In this document: piece after piece, positions 1 to 5,041 of the stretch
How the letters are laid out: every line of letters begins with the position of its first letter
Numbering within the stretch: the first letter of the stretch is position 1
DNA from: CAZJUO01 sp964549245
Lineage (GTDB): Bacteria > Patescibacteriota > Patescibacteriia > UBA10025 > JAHIVO01
Length of the DNA stretch: 9,896 nt
Assembly (NCBI GenBank): GCA_964549245.1
Contig: CAZJUO010000045.1
Location: 1-9,896, forward strand
Direction of reading: 5' to 3'
Position numbers and translations under genes: made by a program
The notes under the pieces: generated by a model
What the model saw: the letters and a program-made list of their open reading frames with translations, nothing else
Told to the model about the DNA's origin: nothing
The model's database searches: none

Positions 1-47
1 TATATGATATTAAGTGTACATTGAATCTAAAGAGAATAGGGGAGTCT

Positions 48-248
48 ATGTCGGTAAAAGTTTTTCCTGGACAATTATTTGAAGCAGAATTAGTAGCCGC
101 TCAAAGAGGTGGTTTTCTAAATTCTATTTCCAGCTTTCTTCAAAGAAAGGGGAAAATAAGAACATGCTCGTCTTCAAACTGCCACGCTACCGGTACTGAT
201 CGGTTAAAAAAGCGTTCCAAGCTTCGCGGATCCACTTTCCAATGCTAA
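48..248 (+). CDS. Small Cys-containing protein, unknown (66 aa)
   Basis: I do not recognise this protein. The ATG at 48 was chosen because a GGGGAG stretch lies just before it (39-44), although the 3-nt spacing is short; the in-frame TTG at 21 has no SD. The first half is mildly hydrophobic with no membrane segment. The second half is basic and carries the cysteines: a C-x4-C pair in 'CSSSNC' near the middle and a C-terminal Cys. Basic runs such as 'RLKKRSKLR' suggest nucleic-acid contact, but that is inference. It ends shortly before a good terminator, so it is probably the last or only gene of its transcript. A -10-like TATGAT lies at 3-8; its -35 would be at or beyond the window edge. It could be a chance ORF. 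Confidence 0.45.
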   Translation: MSVKVFPGQLFEAELVAAQRGGFLNSISSFLQRKGKIRTCSSSNCHATGTDRLKKRSKLRGSTFQC

Positions 249-276
249 ATGCTAAACCCTTATTTCTAACTTATTT

Positions 277-314
277 CCATCCTCATAAATTTTATTTTAG
301 GGGATGGTTTTTTT
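277..314 (+). terminator. Rho-independent terminator after the first small ORF
   Basis: The arms CCATCCTC (277-284) and GGGGATGG (300-307) form an 8-bp stem with one T-G wobble around an A+T-rich loop. A run of seven T follows at 308-314. It ends the transcript of the small ORF and lies directly against the next promoter. Confidence 0.8.
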
Positions 315-315
315 A

Positions 316-344
316 TTGACACTTTTAATAATGTGTATTATTAT
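316..344 (+). promoter_or_regulatory. Near-consensus sigma-70-type promoter
   Basis: TTGACA at 316-321, a 17-nt spacer, then TATTAT at 339-344. Predicted transcription start is near 351, giving a leader of about 33 nt before the TTG start codon at 384. It begins two bases after the preceding terminator's T-run, so the operon at 384-888 is an independent unit. It is among the strongest promoters in the window by consensus. Confidence 0.8.
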
Positions 345-370
345 ATACCGAAGTATAAATATCAAAAACC

Positions 371-380
371 AAGGAGGTGA
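371..380 (+). promoter_or_regulatory. Very strong SD deciding a TTG start
   Basis: AAGGAGGTGA is nearly fully complementary to the usual 16S rRNA 3' end. GGAGG (373-377) lies 6 nt before TTG at 384. This places the start at the TTG rather than at the in-frame ATG at 402. It stands out because most genes in this window have no SD. Confidence 0.85.
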
Positions 381-383
381 GTA

Positions 384-563
384 TTGAAAGTAACTGATCA
401 TATGCGTAGCGCTTTTGATGCCTTTAATAAGGAAAGGCGCGATAACCCGCATTTTGCATCTGTACCCGGAGGTTCTAAAAGCAACCATCACAAACCTCGA
501 AAGCATTCATACGTAACTTTAATAACTTCAACCGCTAAACGTCGGAGGAGTAAACATGTCTGA
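384..563 (+). CDS. Small basic protein, unknown (59 aa)
   Basis: The reading frame runs from TTG (384) to TGA (561-563) and encodes a 59-aa basic protein beginning MKVTDHMRSAFDAFNKERR. The middle is rich in Asn, His and Lys ('SKSNHHKPRKH') and the C-terminus is strongly basic ('AKRRRSKHV'). There is no membrane segment or cysteine. The start is supported by the strong SD at 371-380 and the promoter at 316-344. Its end overlaps the next gene by 8 nt (ATGTCTGA, 556-563), so the two are probably translationally coupled. The charge suggests binding to RNA, DNA or an acidic partner, and the co-expressed ACP-like protein has the acidic surface usual for that fold; that pairing is inference. I recognise no family. 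Confidence that it is a real gene comes from the promoter, SD and overlap, not from homology. Confidence 0.75.
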   Translation: MKVTDHMRSAFDAFNKERRDNPHFASVPGGSKSNHHKPRKHSYVTLITSTAKRRRSKHV

Positions 564-888
564 ACATTCCCGGAAAGTTACTGCAACTCTTGTTAAAAAC
601 ACTATTGCCCAATTACTTAATCTTGATCAGGAGATTAAGGCTAGCGACAAGATAAAAGATCTCGGCGCGGGAATAGCTGAAATTCAAGAGCTACTACGAA
701 ACCTCGAAAGACTATTCGGTATTAAACTAATTTACAGTGACTATCAAAAAGATAATACTGAAACCGTACAAGGCCTCATTAATCTGGTCGAGAAAAAACT
801 TGAATCCTTTGATTTATCGAACCAGGATGATTACAATCCGCACAAAAGCGGACTCAAGCATGGTATCGATCCAACCGACGTTGAATAG
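556..888 (+). CDS. Acyl-carrier-protein-like protein lacking the phosphopantetheine serine
   Basis: Residues about 12-83 follow the acyl carrier protein helix pattern. A helix I like ACP's 'VKKIIGEQLGV' appears as 'VKNTIAQLLNL', then 'KIKDLGAG' (32-39), then a helix II ending 'LRNLERLFGIKL' that matches 'ALEEEF-x-x-EI'. 'ETVQGLINLVEKK' matches the last helix. In ordinary ACPs DLGA is followed by DSL, whose Ser carries 4'-phosphopantetheine. Here the sequence is DLGA-GIA, so Asp and Ser are replaced by Gly39 and Ile40. The protein therefore should not carry a phosphopantetheine arm and is more likely a structural or binding partner than an acyl carrier. A polar tail of about 27 residues follows the domain. 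The start ATG has GGAGGAG (544-550) 5-11 nt upstream and overlaps the preceding gene's stop, and a terminator follows 25 nt after the stop. The fold call is from visual alignment; another four-helix protein remains possible. Confidence 0.7.
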   Translation: MSEHSRKVTATLVKNTIAQLLNLDQEIKASDKIKDLGAGIAEIQELLRNLERLFGIKLIYSDYQKDNTETVQGLINLVEKKLESFDLSNQDDYNPHKSGLKHGIDPTDVE

Positions 889-913
889 CTTTGTAAATTA
901 AAGTTACCGTGGT

Positions 914-944
914 AGACAGATCATATAAAGGTCTGTCTTTTTTT
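914..944 (+). terminator. Rho-independent terminator of the ACP-like operon
   Basis: AGACAGATC (914-922) pairs with GGTCTGTCT (930-938) around a short A+T loop; the pairing is perfect apart from one T-G wobble. T's at 938-944 follow. Confidence 0.85.
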
Positions 945-956
945 ATATTTATATAT

Positions 957-985
957 TTGACCCTTGAAAAAGGCTATGTTACTAT
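957..985 (+). promoter_or_regulatory. Extended -10 promoter of the recombinase
   Basis: TTGACC at 957-962, a 17-nt spacer, then TACTAT at 980-985, preceded by TG at 977-978 (extended -10). Predicted start is near 992, leaving a leader of about 70 nt before the recombinase ATG. This leader contains the inverted repeat at 995-1022. Confidence 0.7.
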
Positions 986-994
986 ATAGATATT

Positions 995-1022
995 ATTCGG
1001 TATAATATCTCTTACACCGAAT
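995..1022. promoter_or_regulatory. Inverted repeat in the recombinase leader
   Basis: ATTCGGT (995-1001) and ACCGAAT (1016-1022) are perfect 7-base inverted arms 14 nt apart, with near-matching A+T flanks. They lie just after the predicted transcription start. They could be an operator or a recombinase arm-binding site, or an RNA hairpin in the leader. TATAAT at 1001-1006 sits inside, without a visible -35. Confidence 0.5.
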
Positions 1023-1061
1023 ATAATAAGCCTAAAAATACCCTATTAAATATGTTTATAT

Positions 1062-2024
1062 ATGCCCGATAAACCAACAAAAAAACAATTGCCAAACCTT
1101 GATGACTTTTTATTAAACCTGCAAACCAATAACTACTCTGAAAAGACCGTTTATAACTATGAACGGGATCTGACTGTATTTGAGTATTGGCTACAAAATG
1201 AATCTAATAAGCCTTTCAAGGGCCTTAAAAGGCGTGATATTGAGCTGTATAAGGCCTATCTAGTCTCTCGCGATAGAAATACCCCAACCGGCCAAAAAGC
1301 CCCTAAAAAGCTTAATTCTTACTCAATAAACCGCATGCTATCCAGTTTACGCACCTTTCTACGGTATTTGATAGATAATGACTATGATTGCCCCATAAAC
1401 CCCCAGATGATCAAGCTAACCAAGACTACCAAAAAGCACCCCCAAGTCGCGGAACTGGACGATATTGTTAGGCTAATCGAATACCCGTCTGAAGCGGAAA
1501 AAAAGGACAATAAGGTAGCGTTGCGCAACAGGGCTATGCTGGAAGTGCTGTTTGCCACTGGCTTACGCATTTCAGAACTGGTAAACTTAAATAAGAACCA
1601 AATAGACGCCAGCGGCCGCATATTTATCGAGGGCAAGGGCAGGAAACAACGATTTGTTTATTTGACAGACCGAGCCAAGCAACACATAGCTGCCTATTTA
1701 AAAACTAGGCATGACAATTACCCCGCACTCTTTATCCCCTACCGCGGCCGGCATATTAAAACCGGTTCTGACACCCGCATTTCGCCAGATTACATTCAGA
1801 TGAAGATTAAGGAATATCGAGAGGCTTTGAAAATAAATGTGCCCACTTCTGCTCATAGTTTGCGCCACGGCTTTGCCACCTATCTTGCAGAATCCGGCGC
1901 CAACCCGGCCGCCATCCAAATCCTCCTCGGCCACGAATCATTGGACACCACCACCCGCTATGTCAATGCCTCCGACCGCTACGCGGAAAAGACGCATCAT
2001 AAGTACCACCCACTAGAAAAGTAA
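1062..2024 (+). CDS. Tyrosine recombinase/integrase, XerC/D-like (320 aa)
   Basis: This is a complete site-specific recombinase that cuts and rejoins DNA through a phosphotyrosine intermediate. Residues about 11-105 form the N-terminal SAM-like core-binding domain ('YSEKTVYNYERDLTVFEYWL'). Residues about 128-305 form the catalytic domain. All catalytic residues are visible: R169 in 'GLRISEL', K192 in 'GKGRKQR', H265 and R268 in 'HSLRHGFAT', H291 in 'LLGHESLDTTTRY', and nucleophile Y300. Length is close to that of XerC/XerD. There is no insertion in the region where integron integrases carry their extra segment. A lysine/histidine-rich tail ends in KYHPLEK, and its coding sequence reappears three times downstream. 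The start ATG has no SD; it is the first plausible start and has its own promoter (957-985). It could be the housekeeping Xer protein or the recombinase of a mobile unit; the repeated tail favours the latter. Confidence 0.93.
   Translation: MPDKPTKKQLPNLDDFLLNLQTNNYSEKTVYNYERDLTVFEYWLQNESNKPFKGLKRRDIELYKAYLVSRDRNTPTGQKAPKKLNSYSINRMLSSLRTFLRYLIDNDYDCPINPQMIKLTKTTKKHPQVAELDDIVRLIEYPSEAEKKDNKVALRNRAMLEVLFATGLRISELVNLNKNQIDASGRIFIEGKGRKQRFVYLTDRAKQHIAAYLKTRHDNYPALFIPYRGRHIKTGSDTRISPDYIQMKIKEYREALKINVPTSAHSLRHGFATYLAESGANPAAIQILLGHESLDTTTRYVNASDRYAEKTHHKYHPLEK
2001..2024 (+). repeat. Recombinase 3'-tail repeat, copy A (inside the gene)
   Basis: The last seven codons plus stop of the recombinase (KYHPLEK-stop). 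It is followed by a linker, CTAATCTCG, and a hairpin. Copies B, C and D downstream keep the same reading pattern. Confidence 0.85.
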
Positions 2025-2033
2025 CTAATCTCG

Positions 2034-2059
2034 CCCACTGAAGCCTTGGCGTAGGTGGG
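2034..2059. repeat. Hairpin between tail copies A and B
   Basis: CCCAC (2034-2038) pairs with GTGGG (2055-2059), with an inner GCC/GGC stem. It contains GAAGCCTTGGCG, which recurs in related form at 2206-2230 and, in opposite orientation, at 3241-3275. There is no T-run, so it is not an obvious terminator. Confidence 0.65.
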
Positions 2060-2083
2060 AAGTGCCACACACTTGAAAAGTAA
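2060..2083 (+). repeat. Recombinase 3'-tail repeat, copy B
   Basis: Reads KCHTLEK-stop in frame with the repeat. It differs from copy A at 3 of 24 bases and directly follows the hairpin at 2034-2059. Confidence 0.8.
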
Positions 2084-2090
2084 CCGACGT

Positions 2091-2165
2091 TTGTCATTGC
2101 GAGCCTACAAAGGCGAAGCAATCTCAATAAATTTAGAGATCGCTTCACTTCGTTCGCGATGACAA
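2091..2165. repeat. REP-like palindromic element
   Basis: A long imperfect inverted repeat. TTGTCATTGCGA (2091-2102) pairs with TCGCGATGACAA (2154-2165) with one wobble. Inside it, GAAGCAATCTC (2115-2125) pairs with GAGATCGCTTC (2135-2145) with one mismatch. The GTCATTGCGAG...GCAATCTC core is of a type widely dispersed in bacterial intergenic regions (general knowledge). It separates the two tail-hairpin-tail modules, so it may have inserted between them. Confidence 0.7.
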
Positions 2166-2171
2166 AAGGTA

Positions 2172-2195
2172 AAATACTAACCGCTTGAAAAATAA
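2172..2195 (+). repeat. Recombinase 3'-tail repeat, copy C (decayed)
   Basis: Reads KY-stop-PLEK-stop: the His codon has become TAA. Including the 21 bases after it, it matches copy A and its linker at 36 of 45 positions. Confidence 0.8.
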
Positions 2196-2205
2196 CTAAT
2201 CTTGT

Positions 2206-2230
2206 CCACCGAAGCCGTAGGCGAAGGTGG
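2206..2230. repeat. Hairpin between tail copies C and D
   Basis: CCACC (2206-2210) pairs with GGTGG (2226-2230), with an inner GCC/GGC stem. It occupies the same place relative to tails C and D as the 2034-2059 hairpin does relative to A and B. Confidence 0.65.
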
Positions 2231-2231
2231 A

Positions 2232-2255
2232 AAGTATCACCCGCTTGAAAATTAA
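2232..2255 (+). repeat. Recombinase 3'-tail repeat, copy D
   Basis: Reads KYHPLEN-stop. It ends 10 nt before the start of the next gene (2266), so that gene's leader is made largely of repeat sequence. Confidence 0.8.
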
Positions 2256-2265
2256 TTGAACTAAT

Positions 2266-2691
2266 ATGGACCCAAATAATACAATTAACATTCTATTAGC
2301 AATCCTAGGAGGATTGGGAGTTGGGGGTATCTTGGTAAAATTCTATGAGAATTTTAGTACTCAAAAAATAAATAGGCAAGAAAAGAAGGAAAAACAATAC
2401 AAATGTCTTTTAGAAAATGGCGTTGGTTTTCTACAAGGTAAAGGTTTTGATGATGATCAAAAAAGAAATCGATTTATGAATGAATTATACTCTAATGCAT
2501 TAATTTATTCTTCTGACGAAGTATTACTCAAAGCTATTGAATTTATAAAAAGTCTAGATCCTCAAGATAATACTGTCAAAAATACTAGAGATGAATGTTA
2601 CAAAGATTTAATAATCGCCGTTCGAAAAGAAATTTATGGAAAAAAAGCGCATATTTCGCGAGATCAAATAATTTTTAAAAAAATAAATTAA
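2266..2691 (+). CDS. Membrane-anchored protein, unknown (141 aa)
   Basis: One N-terminal membrane segment (about residues 7-26, Gly/Leu/Ile rich: 'LLAILGGLGVGGILV') is followed by a basic stretch ('INRQEKKEKQYK') that should face the cytoplasm, then a soluble helical domain to the end. The domain shows 'NRFMNELYSNALIYSSDEVLLKAIEFI' followed by a C-terminal 'REIYG-K-x5-RDQIIFK'-like end. This layout resembles a diverse group of uncharacterised bacterial membrane-tethered proteins, but I cannot name a family. It starts at ATG 2266, 10 nt after tail copy D, with no SD and no clear promoter. The gene is visibly richer in A+T than the recombinase before it, consistent with separate origin. A hairpin (2709-2755) follows. 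Confidence 0.75.
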   Translation: MDPNNTINILLAILGGLGVGGILVKFYENFSTQKINRQEKKEKQYKCLLENGVGFLQGKGFDDDQKRNRFMNELYSNALIYSSDEVLLKAIEFIKSLDPQDNTVKNTRDECYKDLIIAVRKEIYGKKAHISRDQIIFKKIN

Positions 2692-2708
2692 TATAATTAC
2701 TAATTAAG

Positions 2709-2755
2709 AATTACCCCGCCTGCTGCGAGGAGCGCAGCGAGTCGGGCGGGTAATT
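2709..2755. repeat. Strong G+C hairpin, possible terminator
   Basis: The outer stem AATTACCC / GGGTAATT continues with GCC/GGC around a one-base bulge. The inner stem GCTGCG (2722-2727) / CGCAGC (2733-2738) closes on a 5-nt loop. It ends in TAATTTATATT rather than a proper T-run, so termination is possible but not clear. In position it fits the 3' end of the preceding gene. Confidence 0.6.
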
Positions 2756-2937
2756 TATATTCAATCCCTAATTAATAAATTTAATTATTTGTCATTCGTT
2801 AGAAATTATTAAATCAACCCATTCATTTCCTGAATTTAAATGTAACACTGTAACGCATTTCTGAAATAATAACATTCTAACATTCTTAAGAATGTTCCCA
2901 TGATAGTAACCGCGGAAATAAATTGTAAATAATTAAT
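2756..2937. other. Long A+T-rich leader before the ASCH gene
   Basis: No open frame or RNA gene is visible here. It contains a TGTAAC direct repeat (2841-2846 and 2849-2854) and the operator-like palindrome at 2871-2896. No convincing -35/-10 pair was found. Confidence 0.4.
2871..2896. promoter_or_regulatory. Operator-like palindrome with a repeated half-site
   Basis: AACATTCTTAAGAATGTT (2879-2896) is a perfect 18-bp palindrome. The half-site AACATTCT is repeated directly before it (2871-2878), giving three half-sites in a row. It lies 42 nt upstream of the ASCH gene's ATG. It is a likely repressor site, though an RNA hairpin is possible; there is no T-run. Confidence 0.55.
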
Positions 2938-3204
2938 ATGACTATCAAAAAGAAAATCTGGCCAAAGTATTTTGAGGCAGTAGCCTCTGGTAAGAAAAAT
3001 TACGAACTGCGACTGGATGACTTCACGGTGAATGAAGGTGATACCCTCGTGCTCGAAGAATGGAATCCGCAGACGAATGAGTATACTGGCCGATCGACTA
3101 CGAAAACAGTCTCCTACGTCGGCAAGTTTAAGCCTGACGAATTACCATTTTGGCCGGCCGGCGAAGTACGTGATAAAGGGCTGCAGATAATTTCTATCAA
3201 ATGA
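2938..3204 (+). CDS. ASCH-domain protein, DUF3850 type (88 aa)
   Basis: The whole protein is one small beta-barrel ASCH domain of the PUA-like superfamily, which binds RNA or modified nucleosides in the cytoplasm. Features of the DUF3850 branch are all present: 'KIWPKYFEAVASGKKNYELRLDDF' (residues 6-29) with the typical SGKK and E-x-R, 'EGDTLVLEEW' (33-42), 'TNEYTGR' (46-52) and a final strand 'GLQIISIK'. Length is normal for the family, so the gene is complete. Some ASCH proteins (YqfB type) hydrolyse N4-acetylcytidine using Lys, Thr and Glu residues; whether this branch does is unknown. There is no SD before the ATG. An operator-like palindrome lies at 2871-2896 in its leader, hinting at regulated expression. 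A large hairpin follows the gene. Confidence 0.9.
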   Translation: MTIKKKIWPKYFEAVASGKKNYELRLDDFTVNEGDTLVLEEWNPQTNEYTGRSTTKTVSYVGKFKPDELPFWPAGEVRDKGLQIISIK

Positions 3205-3240
3205 TAGTCATCGATTTACATATTTGAACGTTCGAGCCTG

Positions 3241-3275
3241 CCCGCCAAGGCTTCGCTTTAGGCGATACTGGCGGG
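3241..3275. repeat. Intergenic hairpin after the ASCH gene
   Basis: CCCGCCA (3241-3247) pairs with TGGCGGG (3269-3275). Read on the minus strand it contains GAAGCCTTGGCGGG, matching the core of the hairpin at 2034-2059, so both belong to one dispersed family. There is no T-run. A smaller A+T hairpin, AATTAAT / ATTAATT, lies at 3303-3319. Confidence 0.6.
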
Positions 3276-3359
3276 AGAATGTTGCCATACAGTAGCCTTG
3301 CGAATTAATAATATTAATTTACAAATTATGAATTACTAATATCTATTGGCTTAATACAT

Positions 3360-3761
3360 ATGTCGCAATTTGAATTATCACAAAAAGACAAAATTACATT
3401 ACACCGTGCCCAGATTTTGCAAACTATGGGTATGAGTCTATTGTACCTGTTGTTTTCCAAGCCTGTTATCACTTTGTTAGGAGAAAATTTCTTTAAAGAA
3501 AGTATGTTTAAACCGCTCCTTATCGCAATAGAAGTTGGAGCCCTGCTTGGTTTTCTTCTGCTTTTCTGGGGAATATTTAAGGCTAGGCCAATTCAAATTC
3601 GATTAAACAAAATAATAGAAAATGCCGGTTTAAATAAACTATACATGCAGGCCGATAAACTAATCCTCATGGCCTATGCCTACCTGTCTGTTATCCTTCG
3701 CCAGGCGCCAGATTATATCACTTTACCCCTTTTCATAATCTCATTTTTATTATCAGGTTGA
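3360..3761 (+). CDS. Polytopic membrane protein, unknown (133 aa)
   Basis: I do not recognise this protein. It has a soluble N-terminus ('MSQFELSQKDKITLHRAQ'), then hydrophobic segments at about residues 22-41, 52-74, 101-113 and 117-132. A basic cytoplasmic-type loop lies between the second and third ('FKARPIQIRLNKIIENAGLNK'). There is no signal peptidase site, cysteine motif or catalytic motif. The ATG at 3360 has no SD and no clear promoter. The next gene encodes another small polytopic protein of similar size on the same strand, 97 nt later, so the two may work together in the membrane; this is inference from position only. Confidence 0.7.
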   Translation: MSQFELSQKDKITLHRAQILQTMGMSLLYLLFSKPVITLLGENFFKESMFKPLLIAIEVGALLGFLLLFWGIFKARPIQIRLNKIIENAGLNKLYMQADKLILMAYAYLSVILRQAPDYITLPLFIISFLLSG

Positions 3762-3858
3762 ATGAATTACCGTATTCGCATGAAATATTCAGAATCGATA
3801 GAGAATAATATGTCGAAGTAATAATTACAAATTCCACATTGACCAATAAATTTCACTT

Positions 3859-4281
3859 ATGCTTCATTTTTTGCCGATCATACTATTAATCCCTATTTTA
3901 GGCATTATCCTTTTACTTAGCGAACGGCAACTATTCAAAAACCGCCAGCAATCATTACTGAAACTGCTCTTAGGATATGTGCTTCCCGGTGGTGTAATTT
4001 TGCTTTGCCTATTCTCGATTACGGTATCTTCCATTATATTCCCGTCTATATATGTAAGCCAGCTTTTTAAGGGAGCGGCATATGTTTTTCTCGCTATCAG
4101 CCTAGCATCGGTAATAATAAGCCTATTTTTCTTTATCACGGGTTTAAGAAATTATTATCGGTACGCCAAGGAGCAATCCAAAAAAATTACTCCAAAACTT
4201 ATCATCATAATATTCTGTTATGCAATCCAATTTTTTGTGGTACTTTTGATATCTTTTATTTTTTTACTGTTCAGTGAATAG
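3859..4281 (+). CDS. Four-pass membrane protein, unknown (140 aa)
   Basis: Four clear hydrophobic segments lie at about residues 3-21, 38-60, 73-94 and 113-137. The intervening loops are basic ('SERQLFKNRQQS', 'RNYYRYAKEQSKKITPK') and, by the positive-inside rule, would face the cytoplasm, placing both ends outside. No Cys, His or acidic residue inside the membrane suggests a transport or redox role. I cannot assign a family. There is no SD before ATG 3859. A longer minus-strand frame overlapping it lacks any gene-like pattern and was rejected. Confidence 0.7.
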   Translation: MLHFLPIILLIPILGIILLLSERQLFKNRQQSLLKLLLGYVLPGGVILLCLFSITVSSIIFPSIYVSQLFKGAAYVFLAISLASVIISLFFFITGLRNYYRYAKEQSKKITPKLIIIIFCYAIQFFVVLLISFIFLLFSE

Positions 4282-4382
4282 TTATGCAACACGTAACAGT
4301 CGATTATAGCTGTAATGCCTCTAATTATTTTCACTCCTACTGTTAATCAAACTATTTAATCATTAATCTACTAACAAAACAT

Positions 4383-4925
4383 ATGGAAAGAGAACCGATA
4401 CATAAGGATATTAATTTTCATCCAGAAAATATCGAACAATCAATTAATAATCCCGAAATTAACAATCCGGACGAACAACCACCAGAACAAAGCACAGAGC
4501 TAAACCAAAATAAGGAAATACAACCAGATAATAATGAAGTTCAGCCAGACAGCAGAGATTCACACCCCCGGATGGCACTTTCAAACGAACAAAAAAAAGA
4601 AATAGCAGATGTGGAAACGCAAACCCGCGCTGGCCTGGGAGCACTCTGGGAAACCCTACCGCGGAATGGCAAACTAAAAAAGGATAAAGTTTTAACAATT
4701 ATTGACGATATAGCACAATTGCGCGTTGCGGGTTTGGCAGTTAAAAAATCTATGTCTGAGCTGATCCACCACCATAAATTGAATGAAAAAGATAAAGATG
4801 ATTTTATCAACGAATTACTAGAAAACGAAACAGTAAATCTTTGGATGTTTTCCCACGGGCTGGGGAATGCTACTACCAAACATTTAGCCAAGGTGCGAGA
4901 GAGCATACGAAATGACGGTAAATAA
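4383..4925 (+). CDS. Protein with acidic low-complexity head and helical C-terminal domain, unknown (180 aa)
   Basis: Residues 1 to about 63 are rich in Asn, Glu, Pro, Gln and Asp with near-repeats ('INNPEINNPDEQPPEQ', 'EIQPDNNEVQPDS') and should be disordered. Residues about 66-178 look like a soluble alpha-helical domain ('LSNEQKKEIADVE', 'KVLTIIDDIAQLRVAGLAVKK', 'EKDKDDFINELLENE', 'HLAKVRESI'). There is no membrane segment or cysteine. The design (flexible acidic arm plus helical domain) is typical of adaptor or interaction proteins, but no function can be read. The ATG at 4383 has no SD. It ends 116 nt before the next gene, which may have its own promoter. Confidence 0.72.
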   Translation: MEREPIHKDINFHPENIEQSINNPEINNPDEQPPEQSTELNQNKEIQPDNNEVQPDSRDSHPRMALSNEQKKEIADVETQTRAGLGALWETLPRNGKLKKDKVLTIIDDIAQLRVAGLAVKKSMSELIHHHKLNEKDKDDFINELLENETVNLWMFSHGLGNATTKHLAKVRESIRNDGK

Positions 4926-4977
4926 CATTTTCCCGCTTTCGTTACCCTCGACAAAGTACTTAGCTATATAAATGATC

Positions 4978-5008
4978 TTACACCACTATAGTCGCGGAAG
5001 CATATAAT
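4978..5008 (+). promoter_or_regulatory. Possible promoter for the 5042-8476 gene run
   Basis: A consensus TATAAT lies at 5003-5008; the best -35 is TTACAC at 4978-4983 with a long 19-nt spacer. Start would be near 5015, 27 nt before ATG 5042. The -10 is good and the -35 poor. Confidence 0.35.
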
Positions 5009-5041
5009 ATTTTCTAGTCGTTATCATTAAATAACTAAACA

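Noticed and set aside
160..260. Possible tRNA or structured RNA near the first terminator
   Set aside because: No T-loop GTTCRA pattern, acceptor pairing or CCA end could be found on either strand.
297..506. 69-aa minus-strand frame
   Set aside because: It covers the strong promoter, SD and first part of the 384-563 gene on the other strand and has no start signals.
1382..2148. Three minus-strand frames across the recombinase and its repeats (1382-1636, 1698-1934, 1963-2148)
   Set aside because: They are antisense to an intact recombinase with full catalytic motifs or run through hairpin repeats; no family features.
2001..2255. Integron attC sites downstream of the recombinase
   Set aside because: No paired RYYYAAC/GTTRRRY core sites are visible, and the recombinase has no obvious integron-type insertion. 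The array is cassette-like only in layout.
2001..2255. CRISPR array
   Set aside because: Only four diverged 24-nt repeats with uneven spacing (59, 112 and 60 nt), related hairpins as 'spacers', and no cas genes.
4541..4954. 137-aa minus-strand frame
   Set aside because: It is antisense to the 4383-4925 gene, lacks an SD or promoter, and its composition looks like a shadow; the plus frame has a coherent head and helical domain.
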